DNA of 64,000 bases from JANWYT01 sp034437555 (GTDB lineage: Bacteria; Chloroflexota; Anaerolineae; Aggregatilineales; Phototrophicaceae). The notes below the pieces were generated by a model. It made no database searches and was not told the DNA's origin. It worked only from the letters and a program-made list of their open reading frames with translations. The position numbers and the translations under genes are program-made. Location: contig DAOTTQ010000006.1 of NCBI GenBank assembly GCA_034437555.1, forward strand, positions 87,332 to 151,331, in the 5' to 3' direction. Positions 33,959 to 42,352 of this stretch are shown in pieces (positions within the stretch are counted from its first letter, which is position 1; each line of letters begins with the position of its first letter).

Positions 33959-35032
33959 CTAACTAAACCGAATACGTGGATCGACAACGGCGTATAAAAT
34001 ATCAGAGATAAGGTAGCCGATAATGGTCGCTACCGCCCCAATAATGACGACTGCCATCACGATAGGATAATCTTGGCTAGTAACTGCCGTTACGCCAGTA
34101 CGCCCCAAACCATTCCAATTAAAAACACTTTCGGTAATGGCTGCACCGCCAATGACCCCAGTAATAGAGGGACCCAAAAAGGTGGCAATAGGAATCATAG
34201 CGTTTCTGGCACCATGTCTAAACCAAACTTCACGGGCGCTTAATCCTTTGGAACGCGCTGTACGAATGTAATCTTGGTTGATTACATCTAGCATAGAGGC
34301 ACGCATGTAACGGCTAAAACCTGCAATACCACCCGAAGCAAGCACAAAAACGGGTAAAATCATGTATTGTAAGCGTTCCCAGATAGGTGGAAGGGGGCCC
34401 ATTGTTGTCGGTCCTCTATCCCCTAAAGGAAGCCATCCTAAGCCTTGTCCAAAGACAAGCAGTAAGATAAATCCTAACCAGAAGGTAGGCAATGCGCTTA
34501 CAACAACTGCTAAAACGCGAGTGAGGTTATCAAACCACTTGTTATGTTTAACAGCAGCCCAAATGCCGATGGGTATACCAAACACCAGACTGACAGTTAG
34601 AGATGAAATCCCCAACTCCAATGTTGCCCCCATGCGTTCCATAATCAAATCAAGGGCGGGGCGACGCGTAAAAAAAGAACTTCCAAAGTCACCGCGTATA
34701 ATTCCTTTTCGTTTACCGGGTTCTTCAGGAACACCGTCACCATCTGCATCTAGCGCAAGAATGAAGCTACCATCAGAGATGCCGTCACCATCACTATCCC
34801 AACGCATCCAATCATCACCTAGCAACCAACGCAAGTATTGAATGTACCCGGGGTCATTTAGCCCAAGAGAGGCTTCTACTTGTTTAATCTGTTCTGGTCT
34901 TACTTTGGGCCCAAATGTTAAAGCGCGTGCGGGTCCACCAGGTGCTAGAAGCATGAGTGAGTAGGAAAGAACGGTAATGCCAAGAAGGGTGGGAATGGAC
35001 TGTAAGAGACGGCGAATAATATACTTAATCAT
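33959..35032 (-). CDS. Peptide-type ABC transporter permease (DppB/OppB family) with Ca-loop insertion
   Basis: Partner permease with the usual opening MIKYIIRRLLQSIPTLLGIT, LRGDLG-type motif here IIRGDFGSSFF, coupling loop DYIRTARSKGLSAREVWFRH and end SDILYAVVDPRI. At 357 residues it is longer than most (~310). The excess lies in the first external loop, residues ~73-109, where DSDGDGISD and DADGDGVPE form two calcium-loop-like repeats. Dipeptide permeases normally have no such insertion. It is co-transcribed with the second permease and the binding protein. Confidence 0.93.
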   Translation of the reverse strand: MIKYIIRRLLQSIPTLLGITVLSYSLMLLAPGGPARALTFGPKVRPEQIKQVEASLGLNDPGYIQYLRWLLGDDWMRWDSDGDGISDGSFILALDADGDGVPEEPGKRKGIIRGDFGSSFFTRRPALDLIMERMGATLELGISSLTVSLVFGIPIGIWAAVKHNKWFDNLTRVLAVVVSALPTFWLGFILLLVFGQGLGWLPLGDRGPTTMGPLPPIWERLQYMILPVFVLASGGIAGFSRYMRASMLDVINQDYIRTARSKGLSAREVWFRHGARNAMIPIATFLGPSITGVIGGAAITESVFNWNGLGRTGVTAVTSQDYPIVMAVVIIGAVATIIGYLISDILYAVVDPRIRFS

Positions 35033-35072
35033 CGAAATTTCCCTAACTACAAGTACACAGTCTAAGAAAAGT

Positions 35073-35107
35073 AGGGCATATTGACCCTATATGAGCCAAC
35101 ATGCCCT
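35073..35107 (-). terminator. Possible attenuator between binding-protein and permease genes
   Basis: On the minus strand AGGGCAT pairs with ATGCCCT across a 21-base loop and is followed by TACTTTTCTT. Such sites often let the binding protein be made in excess over its permeases. Confidence 0.5.
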
Positions 35108-35142
35108 AGCTTTAAGTTTTACATCATGATGTTACAAAGACC

Positions 35143-36867
35143 TTATGGGGTTGCGTTTATAATCCATGTGTCGATGTTCCAAAGCATTAGGTTAGGATAG
35201 GGAGCGAAGCCTTCTACGGTGTCGCGACCAGCATAGTAACCGTTCAAAGCGAACAAAGGCACATAGGGAAGTTCACTTTGGAGAATGGTTTGGATTTCAG
35301 TGTAGATAGCAGCACGATCTTCTTGAGCGCAACCAGGAACGGTAGCAGCTTGCTTCATCAATTCGTCAACGCGAGCGTTGCTGAAGCTGGTGAAGTTGTT
35401 GCCGCCAAGGTAGTCACCGTCTGTGGTGAACAAACCAACTTGGTCGGGGTCACTTGGGAAGCCGTCACGCCATCCGAGGATGATGGTGTCGAAGCTTTGT
35501 GCATCCATTTGTTCAAGAATAGTGTTGAAGTCGATGGTTTGGAAGTCTACTTCTACACCGATTTGGCGTAAAGCATCTTGAGCAATTGTACCGATAGCGG
35601 TACGGCGGACGTTACCTTCGTTTGTAACCAAGGTAAAGCGTAGGGGTGTACCATCGGCAGCATACATAGCACCTTGCGCAACGCGAGGTGTAGCGGGGTC
35701 ACTGTCATCATCTACCCAGCCGGCTTCGTCAAGAAGAGCAGCTGCGCCTTCAAGGTCGAGACCAATGAAGGGGAGGTCAGCAGGGTAAGCCCAGCTAGAA
35801 GGGACAAGGAAAGCGTTCATGCGAATGCCGTAACCAAATACAGCACCTTGAATGATAGCATCTACGTCAATTGCCTTAGAAATGGCTTGACGCACGCGAA
35901 GGTCGCCGAAAATGGGGTGCTTGCCTTGGTCAATGCCAGTGGCGGTGTTTGTTTCGATATCCCAAGAGGATTGAGGATCGGTGGGGTCTGCTTGGTTGAA
36001 AGCAAGGTAGTCCCAGCTGCGACCTGGGTAGGCAAACAAGTTCGTGCCTTCATCAGATTCTAGGGTGCTAACGTTACCTACGGCTGGGCTGTCGATGATG
36101 CTAAGTTCACCTGCCAAGAATTGTTCGATGATGACGTTTTGGTCAGCAACGTTCTTGTAGATGAAACCTGTGGGGATAACACCATCGGGTGCGCCCTTGA
36201 AGGCTTGGTTAGCAACAATGCTTACTTGTTCGCCGGGGCGGAATTCATTAAATGTGAACACACCACCGGTAACGCTTGGGCTAAGGTTGTAATCCATGTT
36301 GGGGATTTCGGCAAAGTCTTCTGGGAAGACATGCGAAGGAACAATGGGTAGGCTGGAGAAACCCAAAGCGGAGCAGTCGGCTTGTAAGAAAGTTACTACG
36401 TATGTATCGGGTGTGGGAGTTTCTACTTTTTCAATAACCGAAGTATAGAAGCTGTAAGGGCTATCGAAATCGCCACTGGAGACGGCATCCCATGCGTATT
36501 GAATGTCTGCGGAAGTGATGGGTGTGCCATCAGACCAAGTCCAGTCAGTACGAATTGTGAAGGTGTAAATAAGGTTATCTTCAGAGACTTCCCAATCTAG
36601 CACCAATGCAGCGGGGTCGCCTTTAGTAAAGTATTGCGTTTCGGGGTCTACGCCAATCAAACCTGGCATGATAAGACCGATAACGCGGTTTGAAGCAGTG
36701 TCGTTTGCAATCAAAACGTTGAGGTTAGCGACATCGCCACCGAAGTTACCTTCGATAATGATACCACCCTCACCTGGAGCAACATCTTGGGCAAGTGACG
36801 GAGCAATGAATACGCTCATGAGCGCAACAATTGCACCAACTAACAAAAATTTAGTTGCGGTTTTCAT
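35143..36867 (-). CDS. ABC transporter substrate-binding protein, peptide/nickel family (SBP_bac_5)
   Basis: Exported solute-binding protein of 574 residues. A signal peptide (ATKFLLVGAIVALMSVFIAP, cleavage likely after SLAQ or nearby) starts at the ATG at 36867, which has a perfect AGGAGG ahead; the 27-codon upstream extension is rejected. Family features: FTIRTDWTWSDGTPITSADI, DLRVRQAISKAIDVDAI and a long two-lobed body. There is no lipobox Cys, so retention must be by other means. It precedes the two permease genes; the ATPase subunits are not in this window. Substrate unknown. Confidence 0.93.
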   Translation of the reverse strand: MKTATKFLLVGAIVALMSVFIAPSLAQDVAPGEGGIIIEGNFGGDVANLNVLIANDTASNRVIGLIMPGLIGVDPETQYFTKGDPAALVLDWEVSEDNLIYTFTIRTDWTWSDGTPITSADIQYAWDAVSSGDFDSPYSFYTSVIEKVETPTPDTYVVTFLQADCSALGFSSLPIVPSHVFPEDFAEIPNMDYNLSPSVTGGVFTFNEFRPGEQVSIVANQAFKGAPDGVIPTGFIYKNVADQNVIIEQFLAGELSIIDSPAVGNVSTLESDEGTNLFAYPGRSWDYLAFNQADPTDPQSSWDIETNTATGIDQGKHPIFGDLRVRQAISKAIDVDAIIQGAVFGYGIRMNAFLVPSSWAYPADLPFIGLDLEGAAALLDEAGWVDDDSDPATPRVAQGAMYAADGTPLRFTLVTNEGNVRRTAIGTIAQDALRQIGVEVDFQTIDFNTILEQMDAQSFDTIILGWRDGFPSDPDQVGLFTTDGDYLGGNNFTSFSNARVDELMKQAATVPGCAQEDRAAIYTEIQTILQSELPYVPLFALNGYYAGRDTVEGFAPYPNLMLWNIDTWIINATP

Positions 36868-36894
36868 ATTGCCTCCTAAAAGGTTGTAAAAAGG

Positions 36895-36933
36895 TGCATA
36901 AAGTGAGTTTATGCAATGGCATTGTTTATACCA
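36895..36933 (-). promoter_or_regulatory. Extended -10 promoter and inverted repeat ahead of the binding-protein gene
   Basis: Minus strand TGGTATAAA (36925-36933) is an extended -10 box. Downstream in the leader, TGCATAAA (36895-36902) and TTTATGCA (36908-36915) form a perfect eight-base inverted repeat with a five-base spacer, a candidate operator or hairpin. The ~436-base stretch between the two protein genes here also holds tRNA-Pro with its own promoter and terminator; I see nothing else in it. Confidence 0.5.
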
Positions 36934-37058
36934 CGAATAAGGAGACAATGCTATAGATGATAGTTGTTGCTTTTGAACAAAAAAAACTATTTTAATTCGT
37001 TAATAGTGTGCAAAAAAGCACAAATGAGGGTAATTCATGATATTTTGTATGAGTGAAA

Positions 37059-37090
37059 TAAAAAAAACCACTTTTTAAGTGGTTTTTAAT
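37059..37090 (-). terminator. Intrinsic terminator of tRNA-Pro
   Basis: On the minus strand CCACTT-AAA-AAGTGG is flanked by an A run before it and TTTTTTTTATTT after it, just beyond the tRNA. Confidence 0.88.
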
Positions 37091-37095
37091 GTATG

Positions 37096-37170
37096 TCGGG
37101 GCGGCGGGATTTGAACCCACGACCCCTTGCACCCCATGCAAGTGCGCTAGCCGGGCTGCGCCACGCCCCG
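37096..37170 (-). tRNA. tRNA-Pro, anticodon GGG
   Basis: Minus-strand cloverleaf: acceptor CGGGGCG/CGCCCCG, D-arm with AGCCCGG-CTAGCGC, anticodon stem CTTGC/GCAAG with loop ATGGGGT giving anticodon GGG (codons CCC and CCT), and T-arm with GGTTCAAATC. The C1-G72 acceptor pair and A73 are typical of tRNA-Pro. CCA is not encoded. Confidence 0.95.
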
Positions 37171-37181
37171 ATACGCTCTCT

Positions 37182-37209
37182 AATATAGCATAAAAACAGA
37201 TGATGTGAA
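37182..37209 (-). promoter_or_regulatory. Promoter of tRNA-Pro
   Basis: Minus strand TTCACA (37204-37209), 16-base spacer and TATATT (37182-37187); TGC directly before the -10 makes it extended. Transcription would begin close to the mature 5' end. Confidence 0.65.
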
Positions 37210-37303
37210 GGGGGAAGTGGGAGTTATTTTTGCACAAAAACACGAATTGGTTTACCATGCTTGTAGCGTTTGTAAAAGGTTTATCTGTGAGGGAGTCAAC
37301 TGT

Positions 37304-39463
37304 ATGAGTAGTTTGACAGCTATTCCAAAGCCAAGCAATGCGGGTTCTGGGCAAATTGCAATTGCCCAAACAAACAGTGCTTATGTGAATTTTCGTTCTG
37401 GGCCCGGAGCGCAATATCCCGATATTGGGGATCTTCGTGCCAATTCTTTATTGGTTTGGTTTCCTCCTACCCGACGTCCAGACGGATGGGTATGGGTAGA
37501 ACAGCGCGGTGTGATTGGGTGGGTTTCTACCAGTGTAATTAAGTTTGAAGCGGCGGTTGGGGGTGTTGTTAGTACACAAACGCCTACTCCTTATGACGGC
37601 GCAGTTGCTGTTTGGCATTGGAAAGGTTCTAGTATTCCCGAAAAAAGCCTAGAAGAGTTTGTTGCGAACCTTAAAAGATTTGCACCCAGGGTGAAGCAAG
37701 TTTGGGTAAAAACCAGCGATGGTACAAGTTGGCAGGGTCGTTTTGATGCCAATGGTGGCAACATGGCAATTAATGGAGTTGCCGATGTAGAACGTTGGGT
37801 GCGCGTTTTAAATCAAAACGGTTTAGAGTTTCATGCGTGGTGTGTGCCACAAGGGCTTAATATTGATGCAGAAGCCGCCGTTATTAGTGCCGTTTGTAAA
37901 GTGAATGGCGTGCGCTCCATGATTTTAGATGTTGAACCGTACACAGGTTTTTGGCAAGGTGGTAAAGAAGCAGTTCGCCCCTTTATGCTTAAGGTGAGGC
38001 AAGCCATTGGTGGGCGTTTTCACGTTGGAATGAGCATTGACCCGCGCCCTTGGCATCGTGCCAGCGTATTCCCAGAAGAATGGTTTCCCTTCGTAAATAG
38101 TATTCATCCCCAAGTTTACTGGGCAACTTTTAGAACAGACCCAGAAGCTGCGCTTAAACAAGCCTATGACACATGGGCTAACTATGGTAAGCCTATTATC
38201 CCTGCGCTTCAGGGGGATGCCCTTTTGGTTGACCAACAGGCAGCGCATACATTGGCAACACAGCGTCATGCTGCTCAAGGGTTGAGTTGGTGGCGTTATG
38301 GGGTTATTTCACAGTATGCAGCGGTGAATACTGCCATTAACATCACCACACCTATCTCGAATCCACCCACAGAACCTACAGATAATTTTACTGATGAGGT
38401 GGTTGTTACGCCTAAAGGGCGTGGTTTTAGAACGGGAACATATACAGGAAAGCCCGAACTTTCGGAATATGATGGCACATGGGGCTGGAAGGTTCTGCAT
38501 AAGAAAACCGAAGTGAATCAGAGCAAGGTGTGGGCGGAATGGAAAACGGATTTGCCCGAATCTGGTCGTTACGAGATTGCGACATTTGTGCCTGCACGCC
38601 ATGCCACAACCACTCGCGCACGCTTTAAGATTCACGGCATTAAAGGCACAACAACCGAAGTGGTTGTAGACATTAATCAATTTCAAAACCGTAACCGTTG
38701 GGTGACATTAGGCATTTTTGAGCTGGTGAAGGGTGCGCCAAACGCAGGTAAAGTGTTTTTGAACGATGTCACCGGCGAGGCAAATGCTGAGATTGCATTT
38801 GATGCAATACGTTTTAGGCGCATTGTAACGGTTAAACCGCCATCATCTGGAACGGGCAACACGGGCACTCCTACCGTGCCTACACCGCCACCTGGTGGTA
38901 GACCTAGCGTTGTCAATGGGGTGCGTGTGTCTGATGGCTATGATTCACCTGTCGGCACACTTGCAGAACGCCGTTCTACACAGGTATGGCCCAAAGGGTG
39001 GTTGGATGCCAGCCCATTTGGAATTTTGTACTTTGTAGGAACGCCGAGCGAAGCGTACCACACAGGAGCAGACCTAAACTTTGGCACACCTTATCAAGAC
39101 AAAGGGATGCCTGTTTACTCGGTTGCGAATGGTGTTGTGATGTTTGCTGCTTCGCTATCAACCTGGGGCAACGTGATTGTTGTTCGACACGACCCACTTT
39201 TTGCGCCTACTGGGGAAGTTTTGTATAGCCGTTTTGGTCATGTGCAAAATATGAAGGTTAAAGTAGGTGACCGTGTACAGCGTGGTGACCAATTGTGTGA
39301 AATTGGCGATTCCTTTGGGCGTTTTGTGCCACACCTGCACTTTGATTTAAGCCCAACGACGCTTTTGGAAACACGACCTAGCGATTGGCCCGGCAGAGAC
39401 AGGGCAAGATTGCTAAAGAACTATATTGACCCGTTGCAATTTATTCGGCGTAACCGCCCATAA
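37304..39463 (+). CDS. Multidomain SH3 - TIM-barrel - golvesin-like - M23 peptidase
   Basis: A 719-residue protein of four recognisable parts: an SH3-like segment (~20-85, AYVNFRSGPGAQYPDIG); a TIM-barrel-like glycoside-hydrolase region (~100-350, SMILDVEPYTGFW and NSIHPQVYWATF); a golvesin C-terminal/xanthan-lyase-like beta domain (~395-545); and a C-terminal M23 metallopeptidase with zinc residues in YHTGADLNFG and PHLHFDLSP. Together they suggest binding and cutting of the wall. No signal peptide is visible: the chain starts MSSLTAIPKPSNAGS. The ATG at 37304 is preferred over 37205 because GAGGGAG precedes it and the upstream extension overlaps the tRNA promoter. Confidence 0.85.
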   Translation: MSSLTAIPKPSNAGSGQIAIAQTNSAYVNFRSGPGAQYPDIGDLRANSLLVWFPPTRRPDGWVWVEQRGVIGWVSTSVIKFEAAVGGVVSTQTPTPYDGAVAVWHWKGSSIPEKSLEEFVANLKRFAPRVKQVWVKTSDGTSWQGRFDANGGNMAINGVADVERWVRVLNQNGLEFHAWCVPQGLNIDAEAAVISAVCKVNGVRSMILDVEPYTGFWQGGKEAVRPFMLKVRQAIGGRFHVGMSIDPRPWHRASVFPEEWFPFVNSIHPQVYWATFRTDPEAALKQAYDTWANYGKPIIPALQGDALLVDQQAAHTLATQRHAAQGLSWWRYGVISQYAAVNTAINITTPISNPPTEPTDNFTDEVVVTPKGRGFRTGTYTGKPELSEYDGTWGWKVLHKKTEVNQSKVWAEWKTDLPESGRYEIATFVPARHATTTRARFKIHGIKGTTTEVVVDINQFQNRNRWVTLGIFELVKGAPNAGKVFLNDVTGEANAEIAFDAIRFRRIVTVKPPSSGTGNTGTPTVPTPPPGGRPSVVNGVRVSDGYDSPVGTLAERRSTQVWPKGWLDASPFGILYFVGTPSEAYHTGADLNFGTPYQDKGMPVYSVANGVVMFAASLSTWGNVIVVRHDPLFAPTGEVLYSRFGHVQNMKVKVGDRVQRGDQLCEIGDSFGRFVPHLHFDLSPTTLLETRPSDWPGRDRARLLKNYIDPLQFIRRNRP

Positions 39464-39469
39464 TATAAA

Positions 39470-39501
39470 ATAAAAGAGCAGGTGAAAGCCTGCTCTTTTA
39501 T
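39470..39501. terminator. Bidirectional terminator between the M23 gene and sufT
   Basis: A perfect 13-pair stem, ATAAAAGAGCAGG with CCTGCTCTTTTAT, and a six-base loop; A and T runs on both sides suit both converging genes. Confidence 0.92.
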
Positions 39502-39510
39502 ATGTAGCAG

Positions 39511-39813
39511 TTAGAACAAATTCCAGTCAGATGCTGCGCCGTCTTCCATCATGCTGGGATCCCACATTTCCATACCCATTTCAACGGTGGAGGGTACACC
39601 CAGATGGTCTTGTGTTGTGCGCCTTGTTTGCTCTAGCAATTGGGGGGCATATGGGCAAAAAGGGGTGGTCATAATCATCACAACATGGGCGCGGTCATCG
39701 TGAATTTCTATTTCACGAATCAAACCGAGTTCCACAATATTCATACCAATTTCGGGGTCTACCACGCTACGCAATGCTTCGCGTACACTATCTTCTTTGC
39801 TTGCAACAGTCAT
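39511..39813 (-). CDS. SufT/MIP18-type (DUF59) Fe-S assembly factor
   Basis: A 100-residue single-domain protein: VREALRSVVDPEIGMNIVEL, GLIREIEIHDDRAHVVMIMT and TTPFCPYAPQLLEQT, with the conserved Asp-Pro-Glu and a Cys in the TTPFCP motif. Members assist maturation of Fe-S proteins (SufT, PaaD/MIP18 group). It is divergent from the suf operon and shares the intergenic region that holds the element also found ahead of mrp. mrp itself begins with the same kind of domain. Name SufT is likely but not certain, so the symbol is left blank. Confidence 0.88.
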   Translation of the reverse strand: MTVASKEDSVREALRSVVDPEIGMNIVELGLIREIEIHDDRAHVVMIMTTPFCPYAPQLLEQTRRTTQDHLGVPSTVEMGMEMWDPSMMEDGAASDWNLF

Positions 39814-39884
39814 TGTTTATATCCTTGTCTAAGAGGCTTGCTTCTGTGATTAGGCTATCACACCCGATGAGAGTCGTCAATAAA

Positions 39885-39904
39885 CGAATTTAGAAGATAA
39901 ACAT
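39885..39904 (+). promoter_or_regulatory. Candidate Fe-S control element ahead of the suf operon
   Basis: CGAATTTAGAAGATAAACAT; 19 of 20 bases match the element at 20180 ahead of mrp. It lies eight bases upstream of the -35 box of the suf promoter and between sufC and the divergent sufT-type gene. It does not look like the known IscR or SufR (CAAC-N6-GTTG) sites. Confidence 0.55.
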
Positions 39905-39912
39905 CATTATTA

Positions 39913-39941
39913 TTGACATTTGCTAGATGGGCTTTTATACT
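39913..39941 (+). promoter_or_regulatory. Sigma70 promoter of the suf operon
   Basis: Perfect TTGACA (39913-39918), 17-base spacer, TATACT (39936-39941); 73 bases ahead of the sufC ATG. Confidence 0.85.
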
Positions 39942-40014
39942 AGGGATAGTTTTAATCATAGGGTACAAAAAAGTTTTAACCGATATTAAAATCGTATGAG
40001 AGAAAGGCTCTAGG

Positions 40015-40800
40015 ATGAGCGTTACACTGGAAATTAGTAATCTTCACGCAAAAGTTGCAGGACAAGAAGAAAGTATTTTGCGTGGCGTGAACCTTACGAT
40101 TAAAAAGGGCGAAGTTCACGCTCTTATGGGTCCGAATGGTTCTGGAAAAAGTACATTAGCAAATGTGTTAGCAGGTAATCCTGCCTATGAAGTGCTTGAA
40201 GGCGAAGTGCTTTTTAATGGTGAGAACCTTTTTGAGATGGAAGCCGATGAACGTAGCCGTGCGGGCTTGTTTTTGGCTTTCCAATACCCTGTGGCTATTG
40301 CCGGTGTGACACTTGCAAACTTCTTGCGCCATGCTATCAACGCGCGTTATAAGGCAAACGACCCCGACAGCAAGGGAATGCCTATCCCCCAATTTACACG
40401 CTTGATGCGTGCCAAAATGACCGATTTGGGCATTGATCACAGCTTCGCAGGACGTTACCTCAACGAAGGTTTTAGTGGTGGCGAAAAGAAGCGTGCAGAA
40501 GTGCTTCAGATGGCAGTGCTAGAGCCAACAATGGCGGTACTGGATGAAACAGATAGTGGACTAGACATTGATGCGCTGCGTATTGTGGCAGAAGGTGTAA
40601 ATAAACTAACGACCCCAGAAATGGGTGTGCTAGTTATTACCCACTACCAACGCCTTTTGAACTATATCAAACCCCAATTTGTTCACGTGATGTTTGAGGG
40701 TCGTATTGTGGAAACTGGCGGAGCTGATTTGGCTTTAACGCTAGAAGCGCGCGGATATGACTGGGTTCGTGAGAAATATAGCACTACACCGCAAGCCTAA
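40015..40800 (+). CDS. sufC: Fe-S cluster assembly ATPase SufC
   Basis: ABC-type ATPase of the SufBCD scaffold. The 261 residues have Walker A GPNGSGKSTLAN, Q-loop AFQYPVAIAG, signature GFSGGEKKRAEVLQM, Walker B MAVLDETDSGLD and the H-loop ITHYQR. The Q-loop with FQYP and GEKKR in the signature are diagnostic for SufC rather than a transporter. First gene of the operon, with its own perfect promoter; GAGAAAGG precedes the ATG. Confidence 0.97.
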   Translation: MSVTLEISNLHAKVAGQEESILRGVNLTIKKGEVHALMGPNGSGKSTLANVLAGNPAYEVLEGEVLFNGENLFEMEADERSRAGLFLAFQYPVAIAGVTLANFLRHAINARYKANDPDSKGMPIPQFTRLMRAKMTDLGIDHSFAGRYLNEGFSGGEKKRAEVLQMAVLEPTMAVLDETDSGLDIDALRIVAEGVNKLTTPEMGVLVITHYQRLLNYIKPQFVHVMFEGRIVETGGADLALTLEARGYDWVREKYSTTPQA

Positions 40801-40836
40801 AAATCGCCCACCCCAAAAAGAGTTTAGGAAAGAAAA

Positions 40837-42285
40837 ATGACTGAATATGTGCCTAGTGAAAAGCAACTGTCTTCTGACGAATCCGCGTTAAAGGATGTTC
40901 GTGGATCTTATGAAGAAAACTACGGTTTTCATGACGATAACGTGGAATATAGCTTTAAGAGCCAAAAAGGGCTGAACGAAGAGATTGTTCGCCAAATTAG
41001 TGCTTTGAAGGGTGAGCCTGCTTGGATGACGGAAATTCGTTTAGAGGCTTACCGTATTTTCTTAGAGAAGCCCACGCCTCAGTGGGGTGGTGAGCTAAAC
41101 AAGCTTGATTACAATGACATTTACTACTATGTTCGTGCCACAGATAAAGTTGGTAAAGACTGGGACGAAGTGCCGCAAGACATCAAGGATACTTTCAACA
41201 AGCTTGGTATTCCCGAAGCCGAACAAAAGTATCTGCAAGGTGTAAGCGCACAATATGACTCTGAATCGGTGTACCACAACATCCAAAAAGACCTTGAAGA
41301 CAAGGGCGTTATCTTTTTGGACATGGACAGTGCCTTGCGTGAATACCCCGAACTGATACGTGAATACTTTGGGACAATCATCCCTGCAAACGATAACAAA
41401 TTTGCCGCGCTAAATACGGCTGTTTGGTCGGGTGGGTCTTTCATTTATGTGCCTAAGGGCGTTCGTGTTGAAATGCCTCTTCAAGCCTATTTCCGCATCA
41501 ACACGCAAAATATGGGGCAATTTGAACGCACCCTTATCATTGTGGACGAAGGCGCGTATGTGCATTATGTAGAGGGCTGTACTGCCCCCATCTATAGCTC
41601 CGATAGCCTCCACAGTGCCGTAGTAGAAATTATCGTGCGTGCGGGCGGGCGCTGCCGTTATACCACTATCCAAAACTGGTCAAACAATGTTTACAACCTT
41701 GTGACCAAGCGTGCTGTTGCTTATCGCAATGCCACGATGGAATGGGTAGATGGTAACTTGGGTAGCCGTTTGACAATGAAGTACCCCGCCGTTATTTTGA
41801 TGGAAGAAGGCGCACATGGTGAAGTTCTCTCTATCGCATTTGCAGGCGAAGGTCAACATCAAGATGCGGGGGCTAAAATTACGCACCTTGCACCTAATAC
41901 AACAAGCCAAATCATCAGCAAGTCCATTTCTAAAGACGGTGGGCGCGCCTCGTATCGTGGTTTGCTAAAGATTGCCGAAGGTGCGGATAACAGCAAAAGT
42001 AACGTGGTTTGCGATGCGCTTCTTTTGGATGACCGTAGCCGTTCTGACACATACCCCACCATTGAAGTGGACGCAAAACAAGTGACGATGGGGCATGAAG
42101 CCAGCGTAAGCCGTATTGGCGAAGACCAATTGTTTTATTTGATGAGTCGTGGTTTAAGTGAAGACGAAGCAAACGCACTTATCGTAAATGGGTTTCTTGA
42201 ACCTTTGGTGAAAGAATTGCCTATGGAGTATGCGCTGGAGCTCAATCGTCTAATCCAGATTCAACTTGAAGGCTCTATCGGCTAA
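40837..42285 (+). CDS. sufB: Fe-S cluster assembly protein SufB
   Basis: Core scaffold subunit on which nascent clusters form with SufD and SufC. The 482 residues match the usual length and show EYFGTIIPANDNKFAALNTA, WSGGSFIYVPKGVRVEMPLQ, YVHYVEGCTAPIYS with a conserved Cys, and the end EVDAKQVTMGHEASVSRIGE plus EANALIVNGFLEPLVKELPM. 36 bases after sufC. A GC-rich hairpin with a short T-run follows before sufD. Confidence 0.97.
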   Translation: MTEYVPSEKQLSSDESALKDVRGSYEENYGFHDDNVEYSFKSQKGLNEEIVRQISALKGEPAWMTEIRLEAYRIFLEKPTPQWGGELNKLDYNDIYYYVRATDKVGKDWDEVPQDIKDTFNKLGIPEAEQKYLQGVSAQYDSESVYHNIQKDLEDKGVIFLDMDSALREYPELIREYFGTIIPANDNKFAALNTAVWSGGSFIYVPKGVRVEMPLQAYFRINTQNMGQFERTLIIVDEGAYVHYVEGCTAPIYSSDSLHSAVVEIIVRAGGRCRYTTIQNWSNNVYNLVTKRAVAYRNATMEWVDGNLGSRLTMKYPAVILMEEGAHGEVLSIAFAGEGQHQDAGAKITHLAPNTTSQIISKSISKDGGRASYRGLLKIAEGADNSKSNVVCDALLLDDRSRSDTYPTIEVDAKQVTMGHEASVSRIGEDQLFYLMSRGLSEDEANALIVNGFLEPLVKELPMEYALELNRLIQIQLEGSIG

Positions 42286-42295
42286 ATGATGCTAT

Positions 42296-42319
42296 GGGGG
42301 GCTAGTTCCCCCCGTTTTT
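42296..42319 (+). terminator. Terminator-like hairpin between sufB and sufD
   Basis: GGGGGG (42296-42301) and CCCCCC (42308-42313) with loop CTAGTT, followed by GTTTTT. It lies within the operon, so it would act as a partial terminator or set relative sufD levels. Confidence 0.6.
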
Positions 42320-42352
42320 CCTGATTGGTATAAGTCACAAGGAGAATAACCT

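Noticed and set aside
32964..36867. Nickel-specific importer
   Set aside because: The permeases and binding protein belong to the broad peptide/nickel class; nothing in the sequence singles out nickel, and no ATPase or nickel gene is adjacent.
37205..37303. N-terminal extension of the M23 protein
   Set aside because: It has a non-optimal start and no ribosome site, overlaps the tRNA promoter, and adds residues not resembling a signal peptide.
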